Source: Gemmata massiliana (GTDB taxonomy: Bacteria; Planctomycetota; Planctomycetia; Gemmatales; Gemmataceae). From it: a stretch of DNA of 64,000 bases. Each line of letters begins with the position of its first letter. Positions within the stretch are counted from its first letter, which is position 1. The stretch lies in assembly GCF_901538265.1 (NCBI RefSeq), contig NZ_LR593886.1, positions 4,919,738 to 4,983,737 of the forward strand, read 5' to 3'. Positions 17,962-27,097 of this stretch are shown piece by piece. Below the pieces are notes generated by a model. It made no database searches and was not told the origin of the DNA. It worked only from the letters and a program-made list of their open reading frames with translations. The position numbers were made by a program, and so were the translations under genes.

Positions 17962-18834
17962 TCACCGACGGATGACGGCCGTCACCGGGAAGTGGTCCGA
18001 GGGCGTGCGGCCGTTCTTCTCAGTGCGATCGATTTCGCCCGCGACCACCTTCCAGTCGCGTGATACGCCGATCCAGTCGATCCGACTCCCCTTATTCACG
18101 CCCGCCTTGAAATCGGTCGTCGTGCCCTCACCCTCTTCGCGCTTCGGGTGTGCCACCCGGAAGCTGTCCACGACCGGCGACTCGTCGTTCCCGCTCTTGT
18201 GGAACAGGGCCTTGTACGGGTCGCTATCCTCGCCGGAGTTAAAATCGCCGGTGAGGACCACGGAACAGTCCTTCCCGAGGGCGGCAATCTGTTCGCGGAT
18301 CAGCTTCGCTGACTTGAGTCGAGCTTCTTTCCCGATGTGGTCGAAGTGCGTGTTCACGAACAGCACCGGCTTGCCGCCCAGTTTGTCCTTCAACCGCACC
18401 CAGGTGACCATACGGGGCAGGGAACTGTCCCAGCTCTTGCTACCCGCGTCCTTCGGCGACTCGCTGAGCCAGAAGTGCCCGCCGTCCGTTTTCTCGAACC
18501 GGGCTTCGCGCCAGTACAGGGCCATCATCTCGCCCTTTTCCTTGCCGTCGTCCCGGCCGACGCCGATCACGCCGAAGCCCTTGAGTTTCTCGGCCAGGAA
18601 ATCGCGCTGGAAGCCCAGTGTTTCCTGCGTGCCGAGCAGGTCCGGGCCGAACGCCTTCACCGTCTCCGCGAGAAACTCTTTCCGCTTGTCCCAGTGGTTC
18701 TCGCCGTCTTTGGCCGTGCCGTAGCGCACGTTAAAGCTCATGATTTTGACATCCGAGCCGGTCGGACCCTCACCGGCGAATGCAGGAGCCGACAGCCCGA
18801 AGATTACGGCAAAACAAATCACCCGAGCAACCAT
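17962..18834 (-). CDS. Secreted endonuclease/exonuclease/phosphatase family protein
   Basis: A 290-residue exported protein with the EEP fold: 'VKIMSFNVRYGTAKDGENHWDKR' (metal-binding Asn), 'DLLGTQET' (catalytic Glu), 'VLFVNTHFDHIG' (His), 'CSVVLTGDFNSGEDSDPYKAL' (GDFN, Asp/Asn) and 'RIDWIGVS...SDHFPVTAVI' (terminal SDH). All catalytic residues are present, so it should be an active Mg-dependent phosphodiesterase or phosphatase. The signal peptide is MVARVICFAVIFGLSAPAFA. The ATG at 18834 is chosen for GAGG seven bases upstream and for the signal peptide. It follows an alkaline-phosphatase-type gene by 71 bp on the same strand. Confidence 0.88.
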   Translation of the reverse strand: MVARVICFAVIFGLSAPAFAGEGPTGSDVKIMSFNVRYGTAKDGENHWDKRKEFLAETVKAFGPDLLGTQETLGFQRDFLAEKLKGFGVIGVGRDDGKEKGEMMALYWREARFEKTDGGHFWLSESPKDAGSKSWDSSLPRMVTWVRLKDKLGGKPVLFVNTHFDHIGKEARLKSAKLIREQIAALGKDCSVVLTGDFNSGEDSDPYKALFHKSGNDESPVVDSFRVAHPKREEGEGTTTDFKAGVNKGSRIDWIGVSRDWKVVAGEIDRTEKNGRTPSDHFPVTAVIRR

Positions 18835-18905
18835 CACGAACCTCGTGGGAGAATTGGTTCTGATCGAAGGCGGAACGCGATAAGTTCGTTCGCTCTTTCT
18901 GAGCG

Positions 18906-20060
18906 TCATTTTTTCTCGAACACCGGTAGAGGCGCTGCGGCCTTCGGGCTTGCGGCACCGAAATCCTCTCCGACCAGAGCGGCAACCGTGGCGGCGACCT
19001 GACTCTGCGTCACCTCAACCTTCTCGCGCTCGCCCAGAGCTGGCGTGTCCGGTCCCATCACTGCGATCCAGATGTGTTCGGCTCCGGCCACGTTCTTCCC
19101 GTGATCGGTCCAGTCCACCCGCGTGCTCCCGCGGCCGTGATCGGTCGTGATGAGGACGGCGGTCTTGTCCTTGTACTGCGGGTCTTTTTGCACCCCGTCC
19201 CACAGTTCCGCCAGGAATCGGTCGGCTTTATTCGCGGAGTCCAGGTACAGGTCGTATCGCCGGCCGTGCCCCCACTCGTCGGTTTCGCCCAGCCCGATGT
19301 ACAGCACGCGGGGCTTGCGCCGTTCCAGGGCCGACTTCGCCGCGCCCATCGTGAACACGTCGAACGCATTGTCCGGCCAGTATCGTGGGAGCAACTCCAT
19401 CGTCTCGTTTAAGCCGCGCTCGCGATCGGTCAACTTGTCGGCTTTGAGCGGCTCCCAGCCGGCCTGAATGCGTAGCCCGTTCTGTTGTGTCCGGAAGATG
19501 GAGGGGAACACGTCCCAGGTGCAGACCGCTTCGACCTTATCCTTGAAGCCCGGCCGACCGTTCAGGAATTCCAGCACCGAGAGGTTCGGGTTGGCTTTCT
19601 TGGCGTTCGAGTCGATTCGCGGATCGGCAAGCCCACAGAACATCTCGCTGTAGCCGGGATAGGAGAACTTGAGCCCGTTGGTGATCTTGGCCGACGAACT
19701 TTTGGCCGGGTTCCCGAACACCTGTCCGTTCTTGGCCACGGTGCCCCACAGGAACGGCATCAGCGCCGTTCGCCGGTCTTCAACTTTCTCGCGCAGGTAC
19801 CGTTTCTTCAGGCCGGGCACGTCCTTCACGCCGCCCTGTTTGGCGTCCATGAACGACTCGTCCCCGCCCTCGAACAGCTCCTGCCAGCGGAACCCGTCGA
19901 GCGTGACAACGATGACGTTTTCGGCTTTTCGCGCGGGTCCGGCTCCCGATGCAGGCGCCGCGAACACGGCGAAAATCACCAGGACGACGGACGAGATCAG
20001 GCGGTGCGAAACGCGGTTCTTGGAGCGCACTACAGCGCGCAGGTTCGACAGGTCCAACAT
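18906..20060 (-). CDS. Secreted alkaline phosphatase superfamily (type I phosphodiesterase-like) protein
   Basis: A 384-residue exported protein with N-terminal hydrophobic segment (LISSVVLVIFAVFAAPASG). It has the alkaline phosphatase superfamily layout: first metal Asp in 'NVIVVTLDGFRWQELFEGGDE', a candidate nucleophile in 'KFSYPGYSEMFCG', metal ligands in 'GLGETDEWGHGRRYD', DH in 'VLITTDHGRGS', and a last His in 'DWTDHGKNV'. The substrate is probably a phosphomonoester or diester; sulfatase activity is less likely because the Cys/Ser-x-P-x-R formylglycine motif is absent. The ATG at 20060 is used; an upstream TTG at 20078 would add six residues. It is part of a minus-strand run of secreted hydrolases. 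Confidence 0.85.
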   Translation of the reverse strand: MLDLSNLRAVVRSKNRVSHRLISSVVLVIFAVFAAPASGAGPARKAENVIVVTLDGFRWQELFEGGDESFMDAKQGGVKDVPGLKKRYLREKVEDRRTALMPFLWGTVAKNGQVFGNPAKSSSAKITNGLKFSYPGYSEMFCGLADPRIDSNAKKANPNLSVLEFLNGRPGFKDKVEAVCTWDVFPSIFRTQQNGLRIQAGWEPLKADKLTDRERGLNETMELLPRYWPDNAFDVFTMGAAKSALERRKPRVLYIGLGETDEWGHGRRYDLYLDSANKADRFLAELWDGVQKDPQYKDKTAVLITTDHGRGSTRVDWTDHGKNVAGAEHIWIAVMGPDTPALGEREKVEVTQSQVAATVAALVGEDFGAASPKAAAPLPVFEKK

Positions 20061-20170
20061 GGCAGCATCTCGGCCCAAAGGGGTGTGCAGAAAAAGTACG
20101 AACCGCGTCGGTGACGCGGTTGAAGTTCAGATGAAGGTGTGAAACGTGCTCATCACTGCGAACGGCACTC

Positions 20171-21571
20171 TCAGTCTTTCACGCGCTTGGCCGTGAAGGT
20201 GACGCTCCGCTCGTCGCCCACCTTCAGTCCCTTACCCGCGTCCCAGATGAGTGTTTCTCCCGGGCACACGACCTTCGCGAAGTCGGTCTTCTCCACTTTC
20301 ACGTCGGTTACCTGGTACGGGAGCATGTGGCAGAAGATGCGCCATCCGCCGTACTTCTCGGCGGTCCGCTTGTTCCCCTCACCGACGAAGTTCACCTTCA
20401 CCTTGTAAGTCATCCGGACGACGTCCTTGTCCCCGGTCTCGGTGACTTCAAGCGTTTCCGCCAGGGCCGGCTCGCGGGTCTTCTCGACACGGGCTTCCAG
20501 GGCCGGGTCGCCATACAGTACGAAGATTTCGTCGGTGAACTCCGTGCCCTGCTTGTCGCGCCCGGACACGACGTTTTCCGCCAGCAAGTATTGGGACCAC
20601 TGGCGCAGCAGGAACAGCGATTCGGAGAACGTCCAGCGTCCCTCTTGCTTGAGAAACCAGTCGGCCATGTTCCAGTTCAGCTCGTACCAGGTGGACTGGA
20701 CCGCGCCGATGTACTGCTTGGTTCCGTTCTTCATCCACGCCAGGGCGTAGGAGTCTTTGAAGTTGTTCCGGCCCGCGTTCACAACCCCGGTGAGGCAGTT
20801 GCCGACGGCCCAGTACACTTTGGGCCGCTTCGCGGTGAGCGCCAGGTCCACGCCCGGCGCGGTCATGGCGAGCTTGCCGTCCTTCGCGGTGAGGAACCCT
20901 TTGCCGCTCGGGTACATGAGCATCCAGTTGTGGTGCCCACCGTGCCCGGACCCGATAATCAGGTCGAATGCGTCATCAGACAGGAGCTTGTGAACGTACT
21001 TCGCGTCGTCCGCGTCGCTCGTCGGCCCCCCGGACCTCAGCGCGAAGTCCGCGCCGGTCTTCTTCGCGCCCAACTCGCCCCGATCCCGGGTCCACTCGGT
21101 GACGTAGTCCCCCTCCGGCACCCAGTTCAACCACGAGCCGAGGGTCTTGGTGAACGCGCGCTTGATTACCACCGGTTCCGCCTTCGCGAGTTCCAGCGCG
21201 TGTTCCTCGTCGAACCCGGTGAGGATACCCCAGATCGCGTCCACATACGGGTCGTCGTCGAGCGTGCGGCAGAATTTATTTGCGACCACGGCGAAGGCCG
21301 GGAAGTTCTCGGTCGGCGGGCACACGAAGCAGACGTACCGCGGGCGATAGGCCCCGACGTCCTTGCGCACGTCCTCGGGGGACTTGTCGTAGGCGAACGT
21401 CTTCGCCTTGTGCTTGGTTTCGAGGAACTTGACGACCTTCCCCCACGGCCCGGCCGCGACGTCCTTGTTGACGACGACCGCGTACCGCGCGACCGGGTCG
21501 GCGCCCCGAATCGCACCGGCCGGCGCGAGCCAACCGACCAAAGCCATCAACCCTACGACGAGTACCCGCAT
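20171..21571 (-). CDS. Secreted C25/caspase-fold (clan CD) peptidase-like protein
   Basis: A 466-residue exported protein with signal peptide MRVLVVGLMALVGWLAPAGA. The middle contains 'DLIIGSGHGGHHNWML' (candidate catalytic His210) and 'KVYWAVGNCLTGVV' (candidate catalytic Cys259). That spacing and the hydrophobic strand before each are the hallmark of clan CD cysteine peptidases such as gingipain (C25). 'YGDPALEARV' after the catalytic core also occurs in C25-like proteins. A C-terminal beta-rich domain (about 385-466) follows. The ATG at 21571 has GGGAGG upstream. Peptidase activity is inferred from motif spacing, not proven. Confidence 0.75.
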   Translation of the reverse strand: MRVLVVGLMALVGWLAPAGAIRGADPVARYAVVVNKDVAAGPWGKVVKFLETKHKAKTFAYDKSPEDVRKDVGAYRPRYVCFVCPPTENFPAFAVVANKFCRTLDDDPYVDAIWGILTGFDEEHALELAKAEPVVIKRAFTKTLGSWLNWVPEGDYVTEWTRDRGELGAKKTGADFALRSGGPTSDADDAKYVHKLLSDDAFDLIIGSGHGGHHNWMLMYPSGKGFLTAKDGKLAMTAPGVDLALTAKRPKVYWAVGNCLTGVVNAGRNNFKDSYALAWMKNGTKQYIGAVQSTWYELNWNMADWFLKQEGRWTFSESLFLLRQWSQYLLAENVVSGRDKQGTEFTDEIFVLYGDPALEARVEKTREPALAETLEVTETGDKDVVRMTYKVKVNFVGEGNKRTAEKYGGWRIFCHMLPYQVTDVKVEKTDFAKVVCPGETLIWDAGKGLKVGDERSVTFTAKRVKD

Positions 21572-21722
21572 GGCACCCTCCCGATTGGGAAACATAATTC
21601 TCGTGTCGGTCGACGGTGAATTTACCCGAACGGCACGACCGCGGGACAGTATACCGTCGCGCGCCGGCGTCGCACGCTGCAACTGTTAGTGACTCGTGCC
21701 CTCAAGTCGCGTCGGGGCGCGG

Positions 21723-23294
21723 TCACTTCTTCACCCGGTACACGTGAACGAGTGGGTGCATCTCGCGCCCCACCGGGTACGCGGCGCAACGCATCACGTA
21801 CAGCGTGCGCGTTTCTTCGTCGAAGCACGCGCCGAACGCCTGCCCCTTCATTTCCGCGTCGGACTGCATCAGGTACGGGGCGGTCGCGCCGACCTTTCGC
21901 GTACCCTTCGCGGTCTCGCCCAGCGCGCGGGCGTCGTAGAAGTACCAGTATTGCGCCTCGCCCGCGTTTCCGATGTGGCCGTAATCGTACCCGAGCCGGC
22001 CGATACCCAACTTCGCGAACGCGATGTAGCCCTGCTTGTCAGCGAGGTCGATCAGCACCCCCGCGCGGGTGTGATCGCAGTACGTCCAAGAACCTGCTGT
22101 GCGGCTTTTGGGCTGGTCGTTCCAGAACCCGCAGTTCGCGTTGAAGTAGTCACCCGGGCGCGGGGCCGGTGTAGTCCCTGGGTAGCCGAGTAGCGAAGTG
22201 ACTTCGGCTTTGCCCTTCGCCGGGTCGGGTGTCGCGACTACGCCGAGTGCAGGTCCGCGGCTGCACGGCTCGACGATGCTGTAATACCCTCCGAACCCGA
22301 CCCCGAGTGTTGCCCCGCCCGTGTATTTGTCCGCGAACGACTTCGGTAACCGCGTTACGCCACCCCAAAACCACTTCTGCCGTGGTAGCATCCACGAGCC
22401 GACTGGCGTGACCGTGCCGTCCGCGTCCAGTTTCGTCGCGTTCAGAACGGGCAAATCCCCTCCGGCCCAGTAGCCGTGGTAGTACGTCCAATACATTGTC
22501 TGGCGCTCGTCCTCCCAGACGAACCCGCCGTTGGCCCCGTACTTCCTGTCCTTGCTCGTGAGGGCGCCCCACTCCTTTTTCACGGTGGCGGTTTTGAGCG
22601 CGGCCGCGTCACCCTTCTCGAACTTGACCGGTTCCGGGACGTCCGTCTCGAACAACACGGGTTCGGGGTGCGTGTAATTCATGAACATGCGCTTGGAGCC
22701 GTCCTTGAGTGTGCGGAGCGCGAGTCCGCTCTCCGAGAACCCGGCCCCGCCTTTGCCCACCGCTTCGGGCACTTTGAACGACCCGAGGTACTCAAAGTCG
22801 TCGAACGTGAGCGGCCGTTTCCCGTTCGGGTCCGGGGCGGGCACCGCACGCGGTTGCTCCTTCGCACCGGCGCGCTTCACTACCGTGATTTCGAGTTTGG
22901 GTGTGGTTTCGCCGAACGCCCCCTTGGGGCCGTGTACGCGCCACTGGAAGTTTTGCTTGCCGGGTTCGCTCGGGGCACGCAGGTACGACGTGTACGTGAT
23001 GTCCTGACCCGGCGCGACGACCACTCCTTGCCCCTGAATGAAGAAGTTGGTCCCCCAGGTGAGGTTGTCCACGGGTTCGGCCGAGTGCAGCGAACTCGGG
23101 ACCACGTCGCGTGCTTCCTTCCACGTCTGGGTGCCGGTGTTGCGCATCGTCACTTTCGCGACGAACACCTGGTCCGCAGTCACTTCCTTCGGGACTTCCA
23201 TTTTGATGTACTTGGAATCCCACTCGACCTGTTGAGCGGTGGCCCGCGGACCAATGAGGGCAAGCAACGCGACGGCAACGCACATGCGATTCAC
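21723..23294 (-). CDS. Secreted protein with NBR1-type Ig-like domain
   Basis: A 523-residue exported protein. The start is a GTG at 23294 with GGAGG seven bases upstream; the ATG three codons later is too far from that site. After a short signal peptide (MCVAVALLALIGPRATA), residues about 25-130 form an NBR1-like Ig domain: 'FVAKVTMRNTGTQTWKEA', 'DNLTWGTNFFIQGQGVVVAPGQDITYTSYLRAP' and 'FQWRVHGPKGAFGETTPKLEITV'. The remaining 390 residues, Trp/Tyr/Gly-rich and beta-like, were not recognised. They contain 'FESDVPEPVKF'-like and 'GRLGYDYGHIGNAGEAQYWYFYD' segments, possibly a beta-propeller. It is likely a periplasmic or surface protein. It opens the run of secreted hydrolases to its left. Confidence 0.75.
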   Translation of the reverse strand: MNRMCVAVALLALIGPRATAQQVEWDSKYIKMEVPKEVTADQVFVAKVTMRNTGTQTWKEARDVVPSSLHSAEPVDNLTWGTNFFIQGQGVVVAPGQDITYTSYLRAPSEPGKQNFQWRVHGPKGAFGETTPKLEITVVKRAGAKEQPRAVPAPDPNGKRPLTFDDFEYLGSFKVPEAVGKGGAGFSESGLALRTLKDGSKRMFMNYTHPEPVLFETDVPEPVKFEKGDAAALKTATVKKEWGALTSKDRKYGANGGFVWEDERQTMYWTYYHGYWAGGDLPVLNATKLDADGTVTPVGSWMLPRQKWFWGGVTRLPKSFADKYTGGATLGVGFGGYYSIVEPCSRGPALGVVATPDPAKGKAEVTSLLGYPGTTPAPRPGDYFNANCGFWNDQPKSRTAGSWTYCDHTRAGVLIDLADKQGYIAFAKLGIGRLGYDYGHIGNAGEAQYWYFYDARALGETAKGTRKVGATAPYLMQSDAEMKGQAFGACFDEETRTLYVMRCAAYPVGREMHPLVHVYRVKK

Positions 23295-23581
23295 GACTGA
23301 TCCTCCGTGCGGATCGGAGTAGCTCGACGGTGATGGTGCCGGAAGTGGTCGCGGCGCCCGGGCGTATCCTACGCCGAAATGCCGTTCGAGGGTCGCAGCT
23401 CCTGAATATCTCTTCACGATCCTGTTCCAAACCAAGACTGCGGCACCGGGCGTCACTTCCACATCGGTGAGCATTGTGCTCGCTTTGGCCCCTGAGTTGC
23501 AGTTGATCTCATTGACGCGCTGACCACCACCGACGGGACACGCCCGCGATCCGGGCAGCGCCTTCATTTCTGGAGAGTGCG

Positions 23582-24031
23582 ATGAAGTTGCCCGTTCGTT
23601 CCGCGGCGTGGGTTGGGATTACCGTAGTGGCCGTTCTGGTCAGCGGAGCGGGGCGCGCCGGCGATGCACCGAAACCCAAGGACGATCCGAAGAAGCCGAC
23701 CGTGATGCAGCGGAAACTGGCCCACGCCCAGAAGGTGCTGGAGGGGCTGGCGACGAACGATTTCAAGAAGATCGATACCGGCGCCGACGGGCTCATTGAG
23801 TGCGTTAAAGACGCCACCTGGAAGATCAACGAGACCGACAAGTACCTGCTGTACAGCAACGAGTTCATGCGCCGGTCCGAGAGCCTCAAGAAAGCGGCGA
23901 AGGACAAGAACACGGACGCCGCAGCCCTGGCGTATGTGGACCTCACGCTCACCTGTGTGCGGTGCCACCAGCACTTGCGCGAAGAGCGCATGACCGCTGC
24001 TCCCGGCTCCACGGGCGTTGCGCACAAGTAG
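23582..24031 (+). CDS. Secreted c-type cytochrome, cytochrome c'-like
   Basis: A 149-residue exported protein. After a signal peptide (VRSAAWVGITVVAVLVSGAG) it is nearly all helical. One haem-binding CxxCH occurs near the C-terminus in 'DLTLTCVRCHQHLREER'. A single C-terminal CxxCH in a four-helix protein of this size is the layout of cytochrome c prime-like proteins. It probably carries electrons or binds small gases in the periplasm; no partner oxidase is nearby. The next gene, a universal stress protein, starts 42 bp later on the same strand. Confidence 0.8.
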   Translation: MKLPVRSAAWVGITVVAVLVSGAGRAGDAPKPKDDPKKPTVMQRKLAHAQKVLEGLATNDFKKIDTGADGLIECVKDATWKINETDKYLLYSNEFMRRSESLKKAAKDKNTDAAALAYVDLTLTCVRCHQHLREERMTAAPGSTGVAHK

Positions 24032-24073
24032 CGGCGCCCGCAGCGTTTCAGGCTCATCTTTTTGGAGGACACC

Positions 24074-24556
24074 ATGCTTCCCATCCGAACCATTCTGTAC
24101 CCGACTGACTTCTCGGACACGGCGTCATCGGCGTTCGAGTTGGCATGTGCGTTGGCCCGCGATTACAGCGCGACTCTGATCGCCGTTCACGTTATTCCCC
24201 CACCGCACGTCTTCGCGGGGGATGGCATGGGCATCGCCGCACCGGTCGAAGACCCGGAAGAGGCCGCCGGGCGATTGGCCACTCTCGGCACGAGTGGGCA
24301 CGGAGGGCGGTTCGAGTACCGATTGCTCGATGGCGATCCGACAGAGCAAATCCTTAAAGTCGCAGGTGATACGAGCGCAGACGTGATCGTGATGGGCACG
24401 CACGGAACGGGCGGCCTGATGCGGTTGCTTATGGGCAGCATCGCCGAAAGTGTTATGCGGAAGGCGCCGTGCCCCGTCCTCACGGTCCGCGGTCAGTTCC
24501 ACCGGCCGCTAGGCCCTGCGGCCGCTCGCGTAGCACAGCAAGCCGCTTCGGTTTGA
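24074..24556 (+). CDS. Universal stress protein (UspA family)
   Basis: A 160-residue cytoplasmic protein with the Usp fold. 'IRTILYPTDFSDTASSAFELACALARDY' is the N-terminal signature, and 'ADVIVMGTHGTGGLMRLLMGSIAESVMRKAPCPVLTVR' is the ATP-binding G-x2-G-x9-G-S motif, complete here, so it should be of the ATP-binding subclass. The ATG at 24074 has GGAGG six bases upstream; a start four codons earlier is unsupported. A good terminator follows 28 bases after the stop. Confidence 0.92.
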   Translation: MLPIRTILYPTDFSDTASSAFELACALARDYSATLIAVHVIPPPHVFAGDGMGIAAPVEDPEEAAGRLATLGTSGHGGRFEYRLLDGDPTEQILKVAGDTSADVIVMGTHGTGGLMRLLMGSIAESVMRKAPCPVLTVRGQFHRPLGPAAARVAQQAASV

Positions 24557-24583
24557 TGGTGGTTAGCCGACTGGTTCGCGTCC

Positions 24584-24617
24584 CAACGGCCCCGCACTGC
24601 GGGGCCGTTGTTATTTC
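24584..24617 (+). terminator. Rho-independent terminator after the universal stress protein gene
   Basis: A perfect 10-bp stem CAACGGCCCC / GGGGCCGTTG closes a seven-base loop and is followed by TTATTT. It sits 28 bases after the stop codon at 24556. Confidence 0.8.
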
Positions 24618-24841
24618 GTGGGGCCGTCGTTCGCGTTGATGGTGTGAGGCGCGTGTGCGGAGTTGGCACGGGGTTGTAGCCCCTCCGCACACCGGTGTCG
24701 CGGTAAGCACATCTCGGTCCCCGCAAGTCTCGATTTTTCAGTGACTTTAAGCGATTTGTTGCACTCGAACGGCTCCGGCACGGGCGTTGCCTAAAGGTCC
24801 ATCAAGCTGTGGAACTCCCAACTTGATGAACGAGGGCCGCC

Positions 24842-25231
24842 ATGACCCACACGCACCTGAGCGCGCTGGCGCTGCGGACGTACCGGCAGAGATTGCGCGA
24901 TTTGCTTTCGCGCCTGTCCGACGGCGTGCCCCGGCTCGAGGCCGAGGGCTTGCGGGCACCTGCGGGGACGGAGCGGGTCGAAGATATGCCCGCGCACGAG
25001 GCCGACCGCGCCGCACGCGAAACCGAAGAGGACGTGGCCCGCGCGCTCTTCGCGAACGAGGAACAGATTCTGGCCGAAGCCACGGCCGCGCTGGAGCGGA
25101 TCGACGCGGGCACGTTCGGAACCTGCACGCAGTGCGGGCACGCGATCGCGAAAGCGCGACTCGACGCGGTACCCTACGCCCGGATGTGTGTTCGCTGTGC
25201 CCGCGAGGACGCTTCGTCGTCAGCGCCTTGA
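24842..25231 (+). CDS. TraR/DksA-type C4 zinc-finger protein
   Basis: A 129-residue protein with a helical N-terminal coiled-coil region (about 10-85) and a C-terminal four-cysteine zinc finger, 'GTCTQCGHAIAKARLDAVPYARMCVRCA' (C-x2-C...C-x2-C). This is the DksA/TraR arrangement, whose members bind RNA polymerase through the secondary channel or act as small regulators. The coiled-coil tip lacks a clear DxxDxA pair, so DksA-like action on polymerase is uncertain. A 68-residue membrane protein gene follows 89 bp later. Confidence 0.85.
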   Translation: MTHTHLSALALRTYRQRLRDLLSRLSDGVPRLEAEGLRAPAGTERVEDMPAHEADRAARETEEDVARALFANEEQILAEATAALERIDAGTFGTCTQCGHAIAKARLDAVPYARMCVRCAREDASSSAP

Positions 25232-25320
25232 GTTACTCGATTCACGCGATTTTAACGGGGACCGCTCACACGCCATCTCGGAGCCGGTTCCATCACACAC
25301 GAGGTGGCGGGGGAAGAACC

Positions 25321-25527
25321 ATGCCAACGGGACTCGAGGCTTCTGAGATCATTGCCATCTCCGCGATGTGCGCGATCGGCTGGCTGAGCATCGCATCCAT
25401 GATCGGTGCGACGCTCGCGTGGTGGGTGTGTCGGGAGCGTGACATTGTCGCTGCTACCGCACCTGCTCCGGCCCCCACGTCGGAACCGGTTCGGGACGGA
25501 ACCCACGCGACCCCGACGTATGCGTAA
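25321..25527 (+). CDS. Small single-span membrane protein (68 aa)
   Basis: Starts at ATG 25321 with GGGGGA upstream. The sequence begins MPTGLEASEIIAISAMCAIGWL and has one long hydrophobic stretch (about 8-36) followed by a Cys/Arg (CRERD) boundary and an Ala/Pro/Thr-rich tail. The family is unknown. It ends only eight bases before the convergent stop of the NtrC-type regulator. Confidence 0.6.
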   Translation: MPTGLEASEIIAISAMCAIGWLSIASMIGATLAWWVCRERDIVAATAPAPAPTSEPVRDGTHATPTYA

Positions 25528-25535
25528 GCGGTGAG

Positions 25536-26939
25536 TTATTCGCTCTCCGCGGCGAGCCGGTGCTTTTCGATCAGGCGGTACAGTGTTCGGCGGCTCACGC
25601 CGAGCGCCTTGGCCGCCTGAACCTTGTTTCCGCCGTGGCGCCGGAGCACGTCCGCAACGTGGTGTCGTTCCATGCGGTCCAGGTCGTCGGGGCTGGTGGC
25701 AACCGGGGGCGGTGGTTCGGTTCCCGGTACCGCGGCGCGGCTTGCCAGAACGGTTTCGGGCAGGTCGTCGGGCGTGATCGTGGTGCCCTCGGCCAGGATC
25801 TGGGCGCGCTCCAGGACGTTCGCGAGTTCGCGGATGTTCCCGGGCCAGTCGTATGAGCACAACGCAGCGCGCGCCACTGGGTCCACGGTCATGAGTCCGC
25901 GCCCCACCTGGCGCGTGTGCAAGAAGTGGGCGATCAGTTCGGGGATGTCTTCGCGCCGCTCTTTTAGTGGCGGGAGCGTAATGGAAATCACGTTGAGCCG
26001 GAAGAACAGATCCTCGCGGAACCGCCCGGCCGATTGCTCGGCTTCGAGTGGCTTGTTCGTGGCGGCAATTACGCGCACGTCGGCACGCTTCTCCTGCGTG
26101 CTCCCGACCCGGCGGTAGTGCCCGTCTTCGAGCACTCGCAGGAGCTTAGCTTGGAGGGCAGGGGCCATTTCTGCGACTTCGTCGACGAACAACGTCCCGC
26201 CCTCGGCCACCTCGAACAAGCCCGGTTTGGCGCGATCGGCCCCGGTGAACGCGCCCCTTTCGTGCCCGAACAGTTCGCTCTCCAACAGGCTTTCTTGTAG
26301 CGTCGCGCAGTTCACGGTGACGAGCGGTTTGTCGCGCCGGGCGCTGTTGCCGTGGAGCGCCCGGGCGATCAGTTCCTTGCCGGTTCCGCTCGGCCCGCGC
26401 ACGAGAACGCCCGCGTTCGTCGGGGCCACTTTCTCGATCATCTGAACGATCTTCCGCACGGCCGGGCTGCTCCCGACGATCCGGTAGCGCTCGGACTCGA
26501 ACGTGAGCCGCTGGACGAAGCGCCGGAGCCGGACGTTTTCGACCCGGAGCCGGCGCACTTCCAGTGCGCGGTCCAGCACGGGCATCACCTGTTGGAGCCG
26601 GAACGGTTTGAGGATGTAGTCGAACGCGCCGGCCTTCATCGCCTCGACCGCGGTCTGGATCGTGCCCTGACCGGTCATGATGACGCCCACGAGGTGCGGG
26701 TCGATCTCCAGGCACTTGCGCAGCAACTGGATGCCGTCGGTCCCGGGCATCATCAGGTCCGAGAGCAGTACATCGCACTCGTGCTCTCGGAGCGCGTCCG
26801 GGGCGAGGGCCGGGTCTGACAGTCCTTGAACCTCGAACCCCTCGTCGGTGAGCGACTCGCACAGGGCGCGCATCAGCTCTACTTCGTCGTCCACCACGAG
26901 TATGTGGCCGCGCGGCTTTTTGTCACCGGTTCCGATCAT
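25536..26939 (-). CDS. NtrC-family sigma-54-dependent response regulator
   Basis: A 467-residue regulator with three domains. The receiver (about 12-125) has phospho-acceptor Asp61 in 'LLSDLMMPGTDG'. The AAA+ sigma-54 interaction domain has Walker A 'GPSGTGKE', the sigma-54 contact loop 'GAFTGADR', Walker B 'LFVDEVAEM' and 'EDLFFRLNVISITLPPLKER'. The C-terminal Fis-type helix-turn-helix ends 'KVQAAKALGVSRRTLYRLIEKH'. When phosphorylated it should activate RpoN-dependent promoters. The histidine kinase encoded upstream on the same strand (27098-28414) is the obvious partner. The two genes are separated by a 158-bp gap holding a palindromic element. Confidence 0.93.
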   Translation of the reverse strand: MIGTGDKKPRGHILVVDDEVELMRALCESLTDEGFEVQGLSDPALAPDALREHECDVLLSDLMMPGTDGIQLLRKCLEIDPHLVGVIMTGQGTIQTAVEAMKAGAFDYILKPFRLQQVMPVLDRALEVRRLRVENVRLRRFVQRLTFESERYRIVGSSPAVRKIVQMIEKVAPTNAGVLVRGPSGTGKELIARALHGNSARRDKPLVTVNCATLQESLLESELFGHERGAFTGADRAKPGLFEVAEGGTLFVDEVAEMAPALQAKLLRVLEDGHYRRVGSTQEKRADVRVIAATNKPLEAEQSAGRFREDLFFRLNVISITLPPLKERREDIPELIAHFLHTRQVGRGLMTVDPVARAALCSYDWPGNIRELANVLERAQILAEGTTITPDDLPETVLASRAAVPGTEPPPPVATSPDDLDRMERHHVADVLRRHGGNKVQAAKALGVSRRTLYRLIEKHRLAAESE

Positions 26940-27000
26940 GGGGCTGTATCCGTTGGTGCGTTTGTGTGCGGATTACGTCAAATCGTGCGGATGACTTGTC

Positions 27001-27076
27001 TTCTGTAGCCGGCCTCGCAGAGGCCGGGGAGCCACAAACGGTGGACGTCCCGGCCTCGCAGAGGCCGGCTACAGAA
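27001..27076. repeat. Nested palindromic element between kinase and regulator genes
   Basis: Two 28-bp arms, 27001-27028 and 27049-27076, are inverted copies beginning and ending with TTCTGTAGCCGGCCTC. Each arm is itself a small palindrome (GGCCTCGCAGAGGCC), so the RNA could fold as one long stem or two short hairpins. Located between two co-directional genes of a two-component pair. Confidence 0.7.
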
Positions 27077-27097
27077 AGCCAGCAAACTGAAACTAGG

